The notes: generated by a model from the letters alone, not told the origin. A stretch of 64,000 nt of DNA from DATDIC01 sp963777625 (GCA_963777625.1 CAVZRO010000017.1:216707-280706); one strand, 5' to 3'; shown: positions 44,918 through 53,255, counted from the first letter of the stretch. Translations and numbers: made by a program.

Positions 44918-45136
44918 ATGCGCGGTGAAATCGATACGGCTGTGCTCGAAGCCTATAGCCGAGGCGAGATAACCCGCCGCGAGATCGAGGAGCAGTCCGG
45001 CCAGACACTCAGCTTCGGCGCGCTGCTCATGCTGTTGCACGAGCATCACCTGCCCCTGCCCAGATTCCCGACCAATCCGCAGTCGCCAGGCGTTCAGTTG
45101 ATCAAACGCCTCGTGGAAAAACGCTCACGTGTCTGA
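44918..45136 (+). CDS. Putative antitoxin of a PIN-domain pair
   Basis: A 72-residue acidic/basic protein (MRGEIDTAVLEAYSRGEITR, REIEEQSGQTLSFGALLML, HEHHLPLPRFPTNPQSPG, VQLIKRL). The helix TRREIEEQSGQTLSFGALLM resembles short antitoxin modules that pair with PIN-domain proteins. It overlaps the PIN gene by 8 bases, typical of an antitoxin-toxin operon. GGGAGAG lies about 6 bases before ATG 44918. Antitoxin role is inferred from size, order and overlap. Confidence 0.65.
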   Translation: MRGEIDTAVLEAYSRGEITRREIEEQSGQTLSFGALLMLLHEHHLPLPRFPTNPQSPGVQLIKRLVEKRSRV

Positions 45137-45758
45137 CAACCTGTCCGCGAAACTGATCGTTATGGACACCGGGCCGCTGATCACGCTCGCGGCGGCCGAC
45201 AGCCTCGAATACCTGCTATATCCCGGTGTGCCGCTCTACATACCGGATGCTGTTCTCTACGAAGCAACGCGCGATGCTGCGGCACTTGGCGCACAGCAAA
45301 TCCTTGATTGGGCGCAGCAGAATTCGGAGCAGGTACATACGATAAGCACTGAAACCTTCTTCAACTACATACAGAGCCGCGAGACCAATGCAGGACGGCG
45401 CGAAAAAGACCTCGGCGAGCGAGCCGCCATCGAAGCGATTCATGACGGGATCCATCTGGCTCCCGGGGAGCGTGCGATCCTCATAACCGAGGATGACCGC
45501 GTGCTTCGGCGCGTTCTCGTCATCGAGACCGAGCTCACCGCAAAAATGATCCCGCTCACGACACGAGATTTTCTCGTCGGCATGGAGCAGGCACACCGCA
45601 TCAACTCCGCGGATGAAGTCTACCGTCGTGCAGAGGATGCCGGGCGTCTTGCCAGTCGGCGGGCGGTGCTGGCCGACCAGCATCAACGAGCGCGCCAGGC
45701 GGTTGACCAGCTACTTCACCGCACCGCACCGCAGCGCAATCTCGACCAGGAGCATTGA
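45129..45758 (+). CDS. PIN-domain protein, VapC-like RNase toxin candidate
   Basis: A 209-residue protein whose N-terminus is a PIN motif (LIVMDTGPLITLAAADS, with D13), followed by the second conserved acidic residue E45 in VLYEATRD, acidic residues in GERAAIEAIHDG and ILITEDDRVLR. PIN domains are Mg-dependent ribonucleases. The start is GTG 45129, inside the antitoxin gene. It is longer than usual VapC (about 130-150); the last about 40 residues (from LASRRAVLADQ) look unlike a PIN fold and adjoin the IS1634-type element, so the tail may be a fusion or altered by insertion. Confidence 0.7.
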   Translation: MSDNLSAKLIVMDTGPLITLAAADSLEYLLYPGVPLYIPDAVLYEATRDAAALGAQQILDWAQQNSEQVHTISTETFFNYIQSRETNAGRREKDLGERAAIEAIHDGIHLAPGERAILITEDDRVLRRVLVIETELTAKMIPLTTRDFLVGMEQAHRINSADEVYRRAEDAGRLASRRAVLADQHQRARQAVDQLLHRTAPQRNLDQEH

Positions 45759-45936
45759 CCGCCTCGCCGGATTGACCGCAAATCGATCCGCCCCGCGCCT
45801 CGACTCCAATTTGTGGGGGAAGCTCTCGTGCTTGGCTTTGTATTCGGCAATGAGGCTCCGCACCTTGCGCAGCTAGGCATTGCGCGCGTTCCAGTCCATA
45901 GGCGGCGGGAGAGATCGGCGGACAAGGCAGGGCGTC

Positions 45937-47819
45937 TAGCCCGAACTTTGCGGATTTCTGAGTGCAAAGCGTTGATCCGGTTGGCTTTGCCTGCTGGGGT
46001 GCTGTCTACGCGAGTTGGGTGACGCCGAGCAGAAGAAGTGCTCTGCGCTGTAGCTTTGTTGGTACGGCGAGGACGATGTCTTTGCGATCGGCTGCGAGCT
46101 GGACGAGATTTCGCGTCAGCGTTGCCAGATCGGCGAGCAAGGTCCGGAAGCTGTGCACTGGCAACGGTTCGCCATGCGCTGGATCGGTTTGCTTGCTGGC
46201 GGCTTTGTCGCTGTCGGCTGGCGAGGGCTTTGCCTTGGCGACCGGGGAGGAGCGTTGCGCGTCGCGTGCCAGGGTGTCGTGGTCGTCGAACAACATCGGG
46301 GCCAGGCGCCGCCGCATATGCCATTCCAGATAATAGGCGAGCATGCAGAGCAGCACGTGAGCGCGCACCCGTGGCGCGGTCCAGTGGAACACCGGACGCA
46401 GTTCCAGATCCACGGTCTTCATGGATCGGAACGCACGCTCGACGCTGGCGAGGCTCTTGTAGGCGCGCACGGTAGCGGCGGCATCAGTTTGGGCGGCCGG
46501 TAGATTGGTGCGCAGCACGTAGATGCCGTCCAACGCAGCTTCGGCAGCGATGGCGCTGTGGTTCCTGATGAAGCTGAAGCTGTCATCGGTGATGGTGGTG
46601 TCGAAGTGCTTGGCCACCTTGCGCCGACCGAAGATGGCGCCGAGCGCCTGGCCGATCGCGCCGGCTCCGCGCAACGGGTTGCGTGCCCGCTGCACGCGGG
46701 CCTGGATGCGCGCCAACTCGGTCTCGGTCGCGGCCAACAGTTCGTCGCGCTTGCGGGCACGCTCGGCAGCCAGCAGCGGGTTGCGGCAGACCACCAGGCG
46801 CTCGCCGGGATAGTCGGGACTGGTGATCTCCGCCATGTCGCGGTCATCGAACAGCGATAGCTGCAACGGCCCATCGTCAGTGGCCAAGGCCTTGATTGCG
46901 GGCGCCCGCAGCGCCGTGATCCAATCCAGCCCGGCCGGGCGCAGCGTCTCTCTGATCCGCGCCTCGGTCAGCAAACCACGGTCGCCGATCATGACCACGC
47001 GATGCAGGTTGAAGCGTTGCTTCAGCTTGGCGATCTGCGCGCTCAGCGTGGCCGGATCAGCGGTGTTGCCGGCAAACACCTCCACCGCCACCGGGCAGCC
47101 ATCCGCGGCACACAGCAGGCCGATCACCAATTGCGGGCGGTCGCGCCGATGGTCGCGACTGTTGCCGTAGCGCGCCAGTTCGCAGCAGCGTCCTTCCAGG
47201 TAGGTCGAGGTGACATCATAGAGCAGCAGTGTGCCGCTCTTCAGGTGGCGTCGGGCCAGGCTCGCCTCGATGAAGCTCTGCTCGCGGCCCAACCAGTCGA
47301 GCGTGGCGTAGACCTCGCCGGCGGAGACGCGGCCCAATCCCAGCACCTCGCCCAGTGAGTGACTTGCGGTGGCCGGATCGAGCATGCGAGCCGTCGCCAA
47401 TTTGGCCGCCGGATCGAGCAACCGGGCGATGATCAGCGCCAGTGCCAGATCGCGCCTGCGGGGTGGCGCCCGACGCGGCAACAGGGCATCAAGTTCGATC
47501 CGCCGTGCCGTCGTCAGGGCACCCAGCACGTGACCGTGCGGCAGAGCCCGGACGATCTGCACCGCCGCGGCGGCAGGCAGCAGATGCTCGCCGCGCAGGA
47601 CGGCACGCAGCAACTCGATGCGCTCGCCCGCCCAGCCGGACAGGTTGGCAAGCGTGCGGTTCTTGGTCTTACCGTTCTCGCGGTAGCTCTCCCGCAGCAG
47701 GATCGCTGGGGGTGACCCGCGATTGGGTATGACCGCAACATACATGCGCGCACCGAATCAGGCCGATTCGCGTCGTGTCAAGCCAAATCAACCAACCACA
47801 TGACCGCGCCAGTTCGCTA
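45937..47819. mobile_element. IS1634-family insertion sequence, boundaries tentative
   Basis: The transposase ORF is flanked by an imperfect inverted pair: TAGCCCGAACTTTGCGG (45937-45953) and its approximate complement CCGCGCCAGTTCGCTA (47804-47819). The size, about 1.88 kb, suits IS1634 elements. I found no target-site duplication, so the ends are provisional. Confidence 0.45.
46006..47745 (-). CDS. IS1634-family transposase
   Basis: A 579-residue DDE transposase of the IS4-like/IS1634 group. The proposed catalytic triad is D177 (LLLYDVTSTYLEG), D255 (RVVMIGDRGLL) and E436 (ASVERAFRSMKTVDLELRPV), with the C-terminal HVLLCMLAYYLEWHMRRRL typical of the family. Start MYVAVIPNRGSPPAILLRES matches the family N-terminus. 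The open frame is complete, so the element may be active. Confidence 0.93.
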   Translation of the reverse strand: MYVAVIPNRGSPPAILLRESYRENGKTKNRTLANLSGWAGERIELLRAVLRGEHLLPAAAAVQIVRALPHGHVLGALTTARRIELDALLPRRAPPRRRDLALALIIARLLDPAAKLATARMLDPATASHSLGEVLGLGRVSAGEVYATLDWLGREQSFIEASLARRHLKSGTLLLYDVTSTYLEGRCCELARYGNSRDHRRDRPQLVIGLLCAADGCPVAVEVFAGNTADPATLSAQIAKLKQRFNLHRVVMIGDRGLLTEARIRETLRPAGLDWITALRAPAIKALATDDGPLQLSLFDDRDMAEITSPDYPGERLVVCRNPLLAAERARKRDELLAATETELARIQARVQRARNPLRGAGAIGQALGAIFGRRKVAKHFDTTITDDSFSFIRNHSAIAAEAALDGIYVLRTNLPAAQTDAAATVRAYKSLASVERAFRSMKTVDLELRPVFHWTAPRVRAHVLLCMLAYYLEWHMRRRLAPMLFDDHDTLARDAQRSSPVAKAKPSPADSDKAASKQTDPAHGEPLPVHSFRTLLADLATLTRNLVQLAADRKDIVLAVPTKLQRRALLLLGVTQLA

Positions 47820-48348
47820 AGCTACAATTTATCAACAGCATAGACCGAAAAGGGCGCAAAGTTCGGTCTAGGTGCGCCGTCCGGGTCGGATTCCGACGAT
47901 AGCGGAGGCTCCGTAACCGGCCAACGCGGCACGGGTAATTCGTACTCCGAACGATAATGGGCATGGTTTTCCTCTCGGGGTTGGAGTGCAACGCGCCTGG
48001 AGAGGGGCCGGCGGTTAACGAAAAACGGAGATTTTCGCTTGACGGTCGAACTGATTTTTCGGAGGCCGTGCCAAGCCGCCATAGCTGGTCAGTTTCCGCG
48101 AATGCCACCCCTCAAGGGCGGCGTTTGCATTTGTTGGCTTCGGTGATCCCCACAGAAGGTTGACGAATACCGGGGCGTGCCTCGCCCGGTAACCGCCGAG
48201 CCTGATTCAAAAAATGATTCCTGTCACGCGAAAATGTAAAAGCGGCAGAATAACTCGGATGCAGCGTGGCGCGTGTGACATCTGTGATGGCGCTTACATC
48301 AAAGAACACAAAATCCGGCTTTATGGAAAGTCGGCGCTGGCGGATACG
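47820..48348. other. Gene-poor stretch after the insertion sequence
   Basis: Only short, mutually overlapping frames are present (47788-48108 minus, 47822-48082 minus, 47957-48163 plus, 48112-48309 minus); none resembles a known family or has a convincing ribosome-binding site. GC content falls toward 48200, marking the left side of a foreign-looking segment. One minus-strand frame runs into the IS end and could be an interrupted gene. Confidence 0.4.
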
Positions 48349-49307
48349 CTATCGCACCTCGGGGCGCGGTTTCTCCGATCTCTTTGTTATATGCGGCCCA
48401 AGTGGAGAACCTGCGAATTCGCTAAGCTTACCCCTCATGTAAGTCTCGTCGAAAGTTGCTTCATACTTTTGATCACCATATTCGGCGAAAAAGTGGACCT
48501 TCCCCCATTGCGACAATACCTGAGGCGCGGAAAGGGGTGGATCTAGTTCTGCCGTAAGGTAAAAATGCATGCCACTTGGTATTGAGTTAGCGTCGCGCGG
48601 CAGGATTTTGCCCTCCTTTCCTGCATTCAGCATCATTGGAAGCCGTTCCCCAGTAGTGCCCGAACTCTATGTAGGCATCTTTTAGTGTGACCGGAAACGG
48701 GTCTGTTATTGTCGCGTCGATCTCTATATCGATGAACGTCGGCTCTGCCCCTCCCGCATATCCGAACCCCAGTTTGGCCCATGTGACCGGGGTTGGGGTT
48801 GTTGGTGCGGGCGCTATCTCAGGGTACAGGTGATGACTGTCGCGCAGCATGGGCTTGATTAGATGGCGCTGGTATTTGTTGAAGGGGCTGCGGTGGCGCG
48901 ACAGTCGCCTCGTTGATGGTGGAGCAGACACCGGAGACTCCGTAGAGATATGCCAACACTGGCGGGGTGCAGTAGAGCGCCAGCCACGCTGAGGTCACTA
49001 TTATGAAAACAAAACCCAGAGTTGCTACGGTCAAAATAACGTAACCCAACAACTTGACCACGAGATCGGAGACTTTTTCAATTTGCGAGAAAATGTAGAA
49101 TACGAGCATCGTGCAGAGGGCGGCTACCATGGCCACAAAGGTCAGTCGGCTGAGACCATTGAGCAGACTGATGATCGCGACAGTGACGCTTGTCGCGATA
49201 ACTCCCCAAAAGTATCTGGCGGCTGGAACGATCTCTACAGCATGGTCCAATAGACGAATTAAGAACATCAGCTTACTAGGCGGCGCTCCCTTGCTCGAAT
49301 TTGTCAT
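48349..49307 (-). pseudogene. Membrane protein coupled to the serine recombinase (two frame breaks)
   Basis: About 318 residues after correction. The N-terminal part (MTNSSKGAPPSKLMFLIRLL) has two or three membrane helices (VAIISLLNGLSRLTFVAMVA, VKLLGYVILTVATLGFVFII), and the C-terminal half is soluble (YQRHLIKPMLRDSHHLYPE, EPTFIDIEIDATITDPF, KVHFFAEYGDQKYEATFDET). The frame breaks at GGGG 48884-48887 and CCCC 48648-48651; one base removed from each gives a continuous reading. Its ATG overlaps the recombinase TGA (ATGA). GC content is lower than the surroundings. No family recognised; a membrane-anchored accessory or defence protein is possible. Confidence 0.6.
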
Positions 49308-49860
49308 ATCGTGAGCCTCGAAATCGTCGGGTGGCTCACGTTGTAGCTGCGGGCGATGTCGCGGATCGGCTCGCCCCGGTCGCGGCGCTGGATCGCTTCA
49401 CGCTGTTGGTGCGGGGTGAGCTTCGGCTTGCGGCCCATCTTCACGCCGCGCGCCTTGGCCCGCTCGCGGCCCTCGGCTGTGCGCGACCGGATAAGGTCGC
49501 GCTCAAACTCTGCGAGGCCGCCCAGCACGGTTAGCATCAGCCGCCCGTGTGATGTGGTGGTGTCGGCCCATGCGTCGCCCAGCGAGCGGAATCCGGCCTT
49601 CCTGTCGGTGATGACCGCAAGGGTATTCAACAGGTCGCGGGTTGATCGCGCCAGCCGGTCAAGTCGCGTGACCATCAGCACGTCGTTGGCGTTCCAAGGC
49701 GTCGATCACACGGCGAAGCGGCGCGCAGTCGGTCTTGGCCCCGCTCACATGCACGCCGCGGAACACCTTCTCGCATCCGGCCTTGGTCAATTGCCGTGCC
49801 TGTGCGTCAACGCTCTCGCTCTTGCCGCACGGCGATACCCTGTGCGTAACCGTATTTCAT
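49304..49860 (-). pseudogene. Serine recombinase (resolvase/invertase family, two frame breaks)
   Basis: After correction, 184 residues, the usual size of Tn3-type resolvases and Hin-type invertases. N-terminus MKYGYA then RVS with the presumed catalytic Ser, SVDAQARQLTKAGCEKVFR, VSGAKTDCAPLRRVIDALE, LMVTRLDRLARSTRDLLNTL and a C-terminal HTH (REAIQRRDRGEPIRDIARSY). Frame breaks lie near 49841-49844 and 49688, one extra base each. The start at 49860 lies 18 bases from the nearest GGTTCATAATTC motif, as expected of a recombinase next to its res site. It is followed by a translationally coupled membrane protein. Confidence 0.8.
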
Positions 49861-49877
49861 GGGGACATTTTGAACCG

Positions 49878-49934
49878 GAATTATGAACCAGAAAAGCCCT
49901 TTGATCTCAACGCCCTGATTTTGGTTCATAATTC
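49878..49934. repeat. Inverted GGTTCATAATTC motifs: candidate recombination site 1
   Basis: GGTTCATAATTC is present on the minus strand at 49878-49889 and on the plus strand at 49923-49934, the latter continuing into TAGAATT. A third copy, on the plus strand, is at 50625-50636. Paired inverted motifs next to a serine recombinase start resemble res subsites. Confidence 0.65.
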
Positions 49935-50008
49935 TAGAATTTCGCATCGTCGGCCCCGCACAGGCAGGCTATGTTCCAACTTTAGGTTTGGAACCCACCG
50001 AGGATGGA

Positions 50009-50599
50009 ATGCACGCCGCCTCTGACATGCTTGCCGTTAGCCGAACGGCCCAGCGGTTGGCTTCAGGCTACTACGCGTTCCTCGTTGCTCAGTTGGTCGC
50101 AGCAAATCCGCAGTCAACTAATTCGCTCCCACCAGCAACGGCACTAGGCGAGGACCCAACCGGCGACGTCAAGCGCAAGGATGGAACCGCGCACACCCTG
50201 AACCTGCGCCACTACCTCGATCTATTCCGCGAAGATCATGGCGTTCAGCGCGAGGTTCTGCGGTCATGGGCTATGGGTGCGCTGTTGACTCTGGGCGACG
50301 AGCTGTCCCCACAAGAATACTTTGATCGAGCGCCGATGCTGGAGCTTGTGTATCACCTTCGAAACGCCGTCGCCCATGGAAATCGCTTCAACATCACAAA
50401 GAATGGCCGCAGTCGGTTGGCGCGATACCCCGCCCATAATCGAAGCGCCCCGGTGAAAAGCCCAGTCGGCACCGTCTTTGAAATAACGCCCTCCCTCTCA
50501 GGGCCGGCGCTTTTCGAATTTTTGGGGCCTGCCGACGTTATCGACCTGCTGCAATCGGTCGAGGTTTATCTGTCCAAGGTAGCCGGTGGGCGTCCTTAG
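50009..50599 (+). CDS. HEPN-motif protein
   Basis: A 196-residue, mainly helical protein. LELVYHLRNAVAHGNRF contains R118-N119-x3-H123, the R-x4-6-H signature of HEPN ribonuclease domains, in the expected helix. The rest (LNLRHYLDLFREDHGVQREV, SWAMGALLTLGDELSPQEYF, DVIDLLQSVEVYLSKVAG) fits a helical bundle. HEPN proteins act as RNases in toxin-antitoxin, abortive-infection and CRISPR contexts; this one stands alone, without a nucleotidyltransferase partner. ATG 50009 follows GAGGATGGA; a TTG at 49988 is possible. It lies between copies of GGTTCATAATTC. Confidence 0.65.
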   Translation: MHAASDMLAVSRTAQRLASGYYAFLVAQLVAANPQSTNSLPPATALGEDPTGDVKRKDGTAHTLNLRHYLDLFREDHGVQREVLRSWAMGALLTLGDELSPQEYFDRAPMLELVYHLRNAVAHGNRFNITKNGRSRLARYPAHNRSAPVKSPVGTVFEITPSLSGPALFEFLGPADVIDLLQSVEVYLSKVAGGRP

Positions 50600-50944
50600 C
50601 GGTAAGTCGGCCCGACTAGCTCGTGGTTCATAATTCTTGAATTCTGCACGCTTGACTAGCCCAAGCTGCTTCGGCAACGGCGGCGCGCGATAGCGGCCCA
50701 TCACCGAATTCCAGTAGGCCCATGAGCGCGGGTCGATGATGCCGGGCGGCGCTTTGTCGAGCGCCTCGCGGAAATCGTCGTCCGACACATAGCGGCGCAG
50801 CGCCTTCATATCGTCGTGCGTGGCGCCCTTCATCGCATAGGCCATGAAGCGGATCGGGTCTTCGAGCGCGTCGGCGGGCGGCTCGAACCACACAACCCGG
50901 CGCGTAATCGCTTGCGTCTCGTCGTTGAGCGGAATGGGTCTCAT
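50498..50944 (-). CDS. Small protein of an AbiEii-type locus
   Basis: The first about 100 residues (MRPIPLNDETQAITRRVVWF, EDPIRFMAYAMKGATHDDMK, FREALDKAPPGIIDPRSWAY, WNSVMGRYRAPPLP) match a small protein family that I know as the companion of nucleotidyltransferase AbiEii toxins. The family normally ends soon after PPLP; here the frame continues across the GGTTCATAATTC copy at 50625-50636 (encoding KNYEP) and out into the HEPN gene's 3' end, stopping at 50498. So recombination at that repeat may have replaced the native 3' end. ATG 50944 overlaps the upstream remnant's stop (ATGA). Confidence 0.65.
   Translation of the reverse strand: MRPIPLNDETQAITRRVVWFEPPADALEDPIRFMAYAMKGATHDDMKALRRYVSDDDFREALDKAPPGIIDPRSWAYWNSVMGRYRAPPLPKQLGLVKRAEFKNYEPRASRADLPLRTPTGYLGQINLDRLQQVDNVGRPQKFEKRRP
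50625..50636 (+). repeat. GGTTCATAATTC, copy 3
   Basis: This is a direct repeat of 49923-49934, extended by TTGAATT versus TAGAATT. The pair brackets the HEPN gene (about 0.7 kb apart). Candidate partner recombination site. Confidence 0.65.
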
Positions 50945-51120
50945 TGCGACGGCCCGCAGTCTCCGTCGCGCGACTGCGCGGGTCGGGCGACCGTCGGCAG
51001 GCGGTCAAGGTCAACCTCGCGCGCGGCTTCGGCGAGGCGGTCCTTGGTCGCCTTCGGAAGCCGTCGCAGATTTCCGTCATCGAAAAACGACAGGGCCTTG
51101 AGCGCGATCTGCGGATTCAA
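50941..51120 (-). pseudogene. 3' remnant of a gene coupled to the AbiEii-type small gene
   Basis: Sixty codons (NPQIALKALSFFDDGNLRRL, PKATKDRLAEAAREVDLDRL, PTVARP...) read without a stop and end in TGA overlapping the next ATG (ATGA). The segment reads like the C-terminus of a real protein but lacks a start and any upstream domain. Coding signal ends at the junction near 51120, 13 bases before the 3' end of the sterol-desaturase gene. From gene order I infer the end of an upstream partner in the AbiEii-type locus. It is too short and startless to be called by ORF finders. Confidence 0.6.
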
Positions 51121-51132
51121 GCCGCCCCCACC

Positions 51133-52095
51133 TCACCGCATCGCCGCGCGCCCCCCACGCGGCGCGATCGCCCCACGCACCACGCCCGCAAACCGCCGCA
51201 ACCCCGCCCATTGCTGGCCCAGATAACTCCCCGTCGCCAGCGCCTCCTCCCCGCTCGGGTCCCCCGTCCGCACGTACTCGCGGGAGAAATCCGCCGTCCC
51301 GAACAGCATGTCCCACCACGGCAGCACCGCGCCGTAATTGCAGCTCCGTTGCCCCGCCGCCAGCACCCCGTGATGCGCGCGATGGAACCGCGGCGAGATC
51401 ACCAGCCGGTCCCCGATCCACCCAAACGACAGCCGCACATTCGCGTGCGACAGACTCTCGATGAACCGCAGCACCAGCACCAGCAGCGGAAACTGCAGCG
51501 GTGGCACCCCGATCAGCAGCGCCACCACCGCGAACCACACCGCCCCGATCACGTCATCCAGGACATGATTGCGATCATCCGACCAGAACGTCATCTGCCG
51601 CTGCGCATGGTGCAGCGAGTGCAGCGCCCACCACCAATGCATCCGGTGCGACAGCCGGTGCCGCCAGTAATCGGCAAAATCCAAAATCACCGCATAGCAG
51701 ACAAACGTAACGATCGGACGCCCCTGCAGCACCGGCACCCACCGCTCCAGCATCGGCGGCACCCATCCCTGGTCCGTCAGCCACCCGCTCAGCGCCACCT
51801 GCGCCTGATAGAACAGCACGAACGTGAACAGCGGCAGGATCCCCACCCGCGACACCACCGTGTACAGCACATCCACGCCGATCGCCTTGCGATCCGGCCA
51901 GTGCTCCACCGGCCGCCACCGTTCCAGCGGCACGCACAGGGCATACATCACCGCCACCTGCGCCGCGCCATACATCGCGAACAGCGCCCAGCCGTACGAC
52001 ATGTCCTCCCAGCGCATCCACCCGAGCGCATACAGCACCGGCAGCAGCGCGTGCTCCTGTATCCACCCGGCGGCGAGATCGAACGGATCAGCCAT
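51133..52095 (-). CDS. Sterol desaturase / fatty acid hydroxylase family protein
   Basis: A 320-residue membrane di-iron oxygenase. Histidine motifs: WRHRLSHRMHW (H-x3-H), LHSLHHAQ (H-x2-HH) and FHRAHHG (H-x2-HH), with several flanking membrane helices (YAVILDFADYWRHRLSH start, VWFAVVALLIGVPPLQFPLL). Family members hydroxylate or desaturate lipids, sterols or carotenoids. ATG 52095 gives MADPFDLAAG. It is 32 bases after the beta-propeller gene and on the same strand, so a ligase-propeller-desaturase transcription unit is likely. Substrate unknown. Confidence 0.88.
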   Translation of the reverse strand: MADPFDLAAGWIQEHALLPVLYALGWMRWEDMSYGWALFAMYGAAQVAVMYALCVPLERWRPVEHWPDRKAIGVDVLYTVVSRVGILPLFTFVLFYQAQVALSGWLTDQGWVPPMLERWVPVLQGRPIVTFVCYAVILDFADYWRHRLSHRMHWWWALHSLHHAQRQMTFWSDDRNHVLDDVIGAVWFAVVALLIGVPPLQFPLLVLVLRFIESLSHANVRLSFGWIGDRLVISPRFHRAHHGVLAAGQRSCNYGAVLPWWDMLFGTADFSREYVRTGDPSGEEALATGSYLGQQWAGLRRFAGVVRGAIAPRGGRAAMR

Positions 52096-52127
52096 CGCGC
52101 AATCCAACTGTCACGTGCGCCGCCCCG

Positions 52128-53255
52128 TTACCACGACAGCTTGCTCCACAACCACGCGAGCCGCCCACCACTCTCAGGCCGCGCAGCCACACCTTCCTGC
52201 CTGCTGGCCACAGCGACATGCCCGCCAGCCACACTCTCACGGCCGCCGGCCTCATCGTCATGGCTGACAGAGCCCGGCGCTCCACGACCTCCCGCACCGC
52301 TCGCCAAATGAGCCTGCGGCTCAGCCGCCTGGTTAAGGAAAATCCCATGCGGCGACCGCCCCACTTCGATCTCGTGCACCTCGCCCGACCCCGGATCCAG
52401 CACCGCCACCAACTCCGCAAACCGCCGCGTGATCCACACCTTGCCATCCGCCGCGAACATCAGATCGTCGGGCCCGCCGCTCAGCCGATACGTGCGGGTC
52501 GGCGTCAGCGTCTTCGCATCCAGCACCGTGATCGTTCCCGCCACCCGGTTGTTCACCCAGATCGCCTTCCCGTCCGGCGACAGAAACAGATTATGCGCCC
52601 CTTTGCCCGTAACCACATGGCTCACCACCCGCCCATCCGCCGGATCGACATCCGCCAGATAGTCCGTCCCCATATCCGCAACCAGCAGCCGCCCGTCGTG
52701 CCACAGCACGCCCGCCGGCGTATTGCCCACCGGCTTGTCCCACAACACCACCATCGTGCGCAGATCGATCGCCACCAGCCGGTTGCTGCCTTGCAGACTA
52801 ACGAACACCCGCCCCGAATCCGGCGCAAACGCCAGATGGCTCGGCATCGAGTGCAACGGCACCCGTTTCACCAGCTTGTAGTCCGGCACGCTGTATATGT
52901 CGGTCTGGTTGCGCGCCAGCCCGTTCACCACCAGGAACTTCCCGTCCGGGCTGAACCCGAGCTGATACGGATCCGCCACCGCGATCTGCCGCTGCGCCGC
53001 CCCGGTCTGCGGATCGAAGAACAGCAACTCGTTCCCCGATGAATCCCCCACCACCAGCGACCGCCCGTCCGGCGTCAGCGCCCAGTGATGCGGCTCACGC
53101 AAGACCGGGATACGCTTCGTCTCCTTCATCGTCGCCATGTCGATCAGGCTTACCGATGCGCTGGCGGAGTTCATGACGAACGCCAGCCCACCCGCCAGCG
53201 CCGGCCACGGCGCCAGCACGCCAATCAGCACCAGCAGAACCCGAAAACGACCCAT
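52128..53255 (-). CDS. Secreted YVTN-type beta-propeller protein
   Basis: A 375-residue protein with a signal peptide (MGRFRVLLVLIGVLAPWPAL then AGG). It contains repeated blades of the NHL/YVTN kind: SVSLIDMATMKETKRIPVL, WALTPDGRSLVVGDSSGNEL, SPDGKFLVVNG, APDSGRVFVSLQGSNRLVAI, SPDGKAIWVNNRVAGTITVL, FAADGKVWITRRFAELVAVL. The fold suggests binding of a periplasmic or surface ligand. The C-terminal about 60 residues are Ala/Gly/Ser-rich and unlike the propeller. The start ATG 53255 lies inside the ligase ORF in another frame. Confidence 0.85.
   Translation of the reverse strand: MGRFRVLLVLIGVLAPWPALAGGLAFVMNSASASVSLIDMATMKETKRIPVLREPHHWALTPDGRSLVVGDSSGNELLFFDPQTGAAQRQIAVADPYQLGFSPDGKFLVVNGLARNQTDIYSVPDYKLVKRVPLHSMPSHLAFAPDSGRVFVSLQGSNRLVAIDLRTMVVLWDKPVGNTPAGVLWHDGRLLVADMGTDYLADVDPADGRVVSHVVTGKGAHNLFLSPDGKAIWVNNRVAGTITVLDAKTLTPTRTYRLSGGPDDLMFAADGKVWITRRFAELVAVLDPGSGEVHEIEVGRSPHGIFLNQAAEPQAHLASGAGGRGAPGSVSHDDEAGGRESVAGGHVAVASRQEGVAARPESGGRLAWLWSKLSW

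Noticed and set aside
45711..45899. Minus-strand frame reading MDWNARNA, stop, LRKVRSLIAEYKAKHESFP
   Set aside because: It looks protein-like but has an in-frame TAG after eight codons and is antisense to the end of the PIN gene; no family match, so it may be chance or an old remnant.
47788..48108. Minus-strand 106-codon frame ending at the insertion sequence
   Set aside because: No ribosome-binding site or family similarity, and two other frames overlap it equally well.
52218..53042. Plus-strand open frame opposite the beta-propeller gene
   Set aside because: Product is Arg/His-rich and low complexity; the minus-strand protein has a signal peptide and repeated blades.
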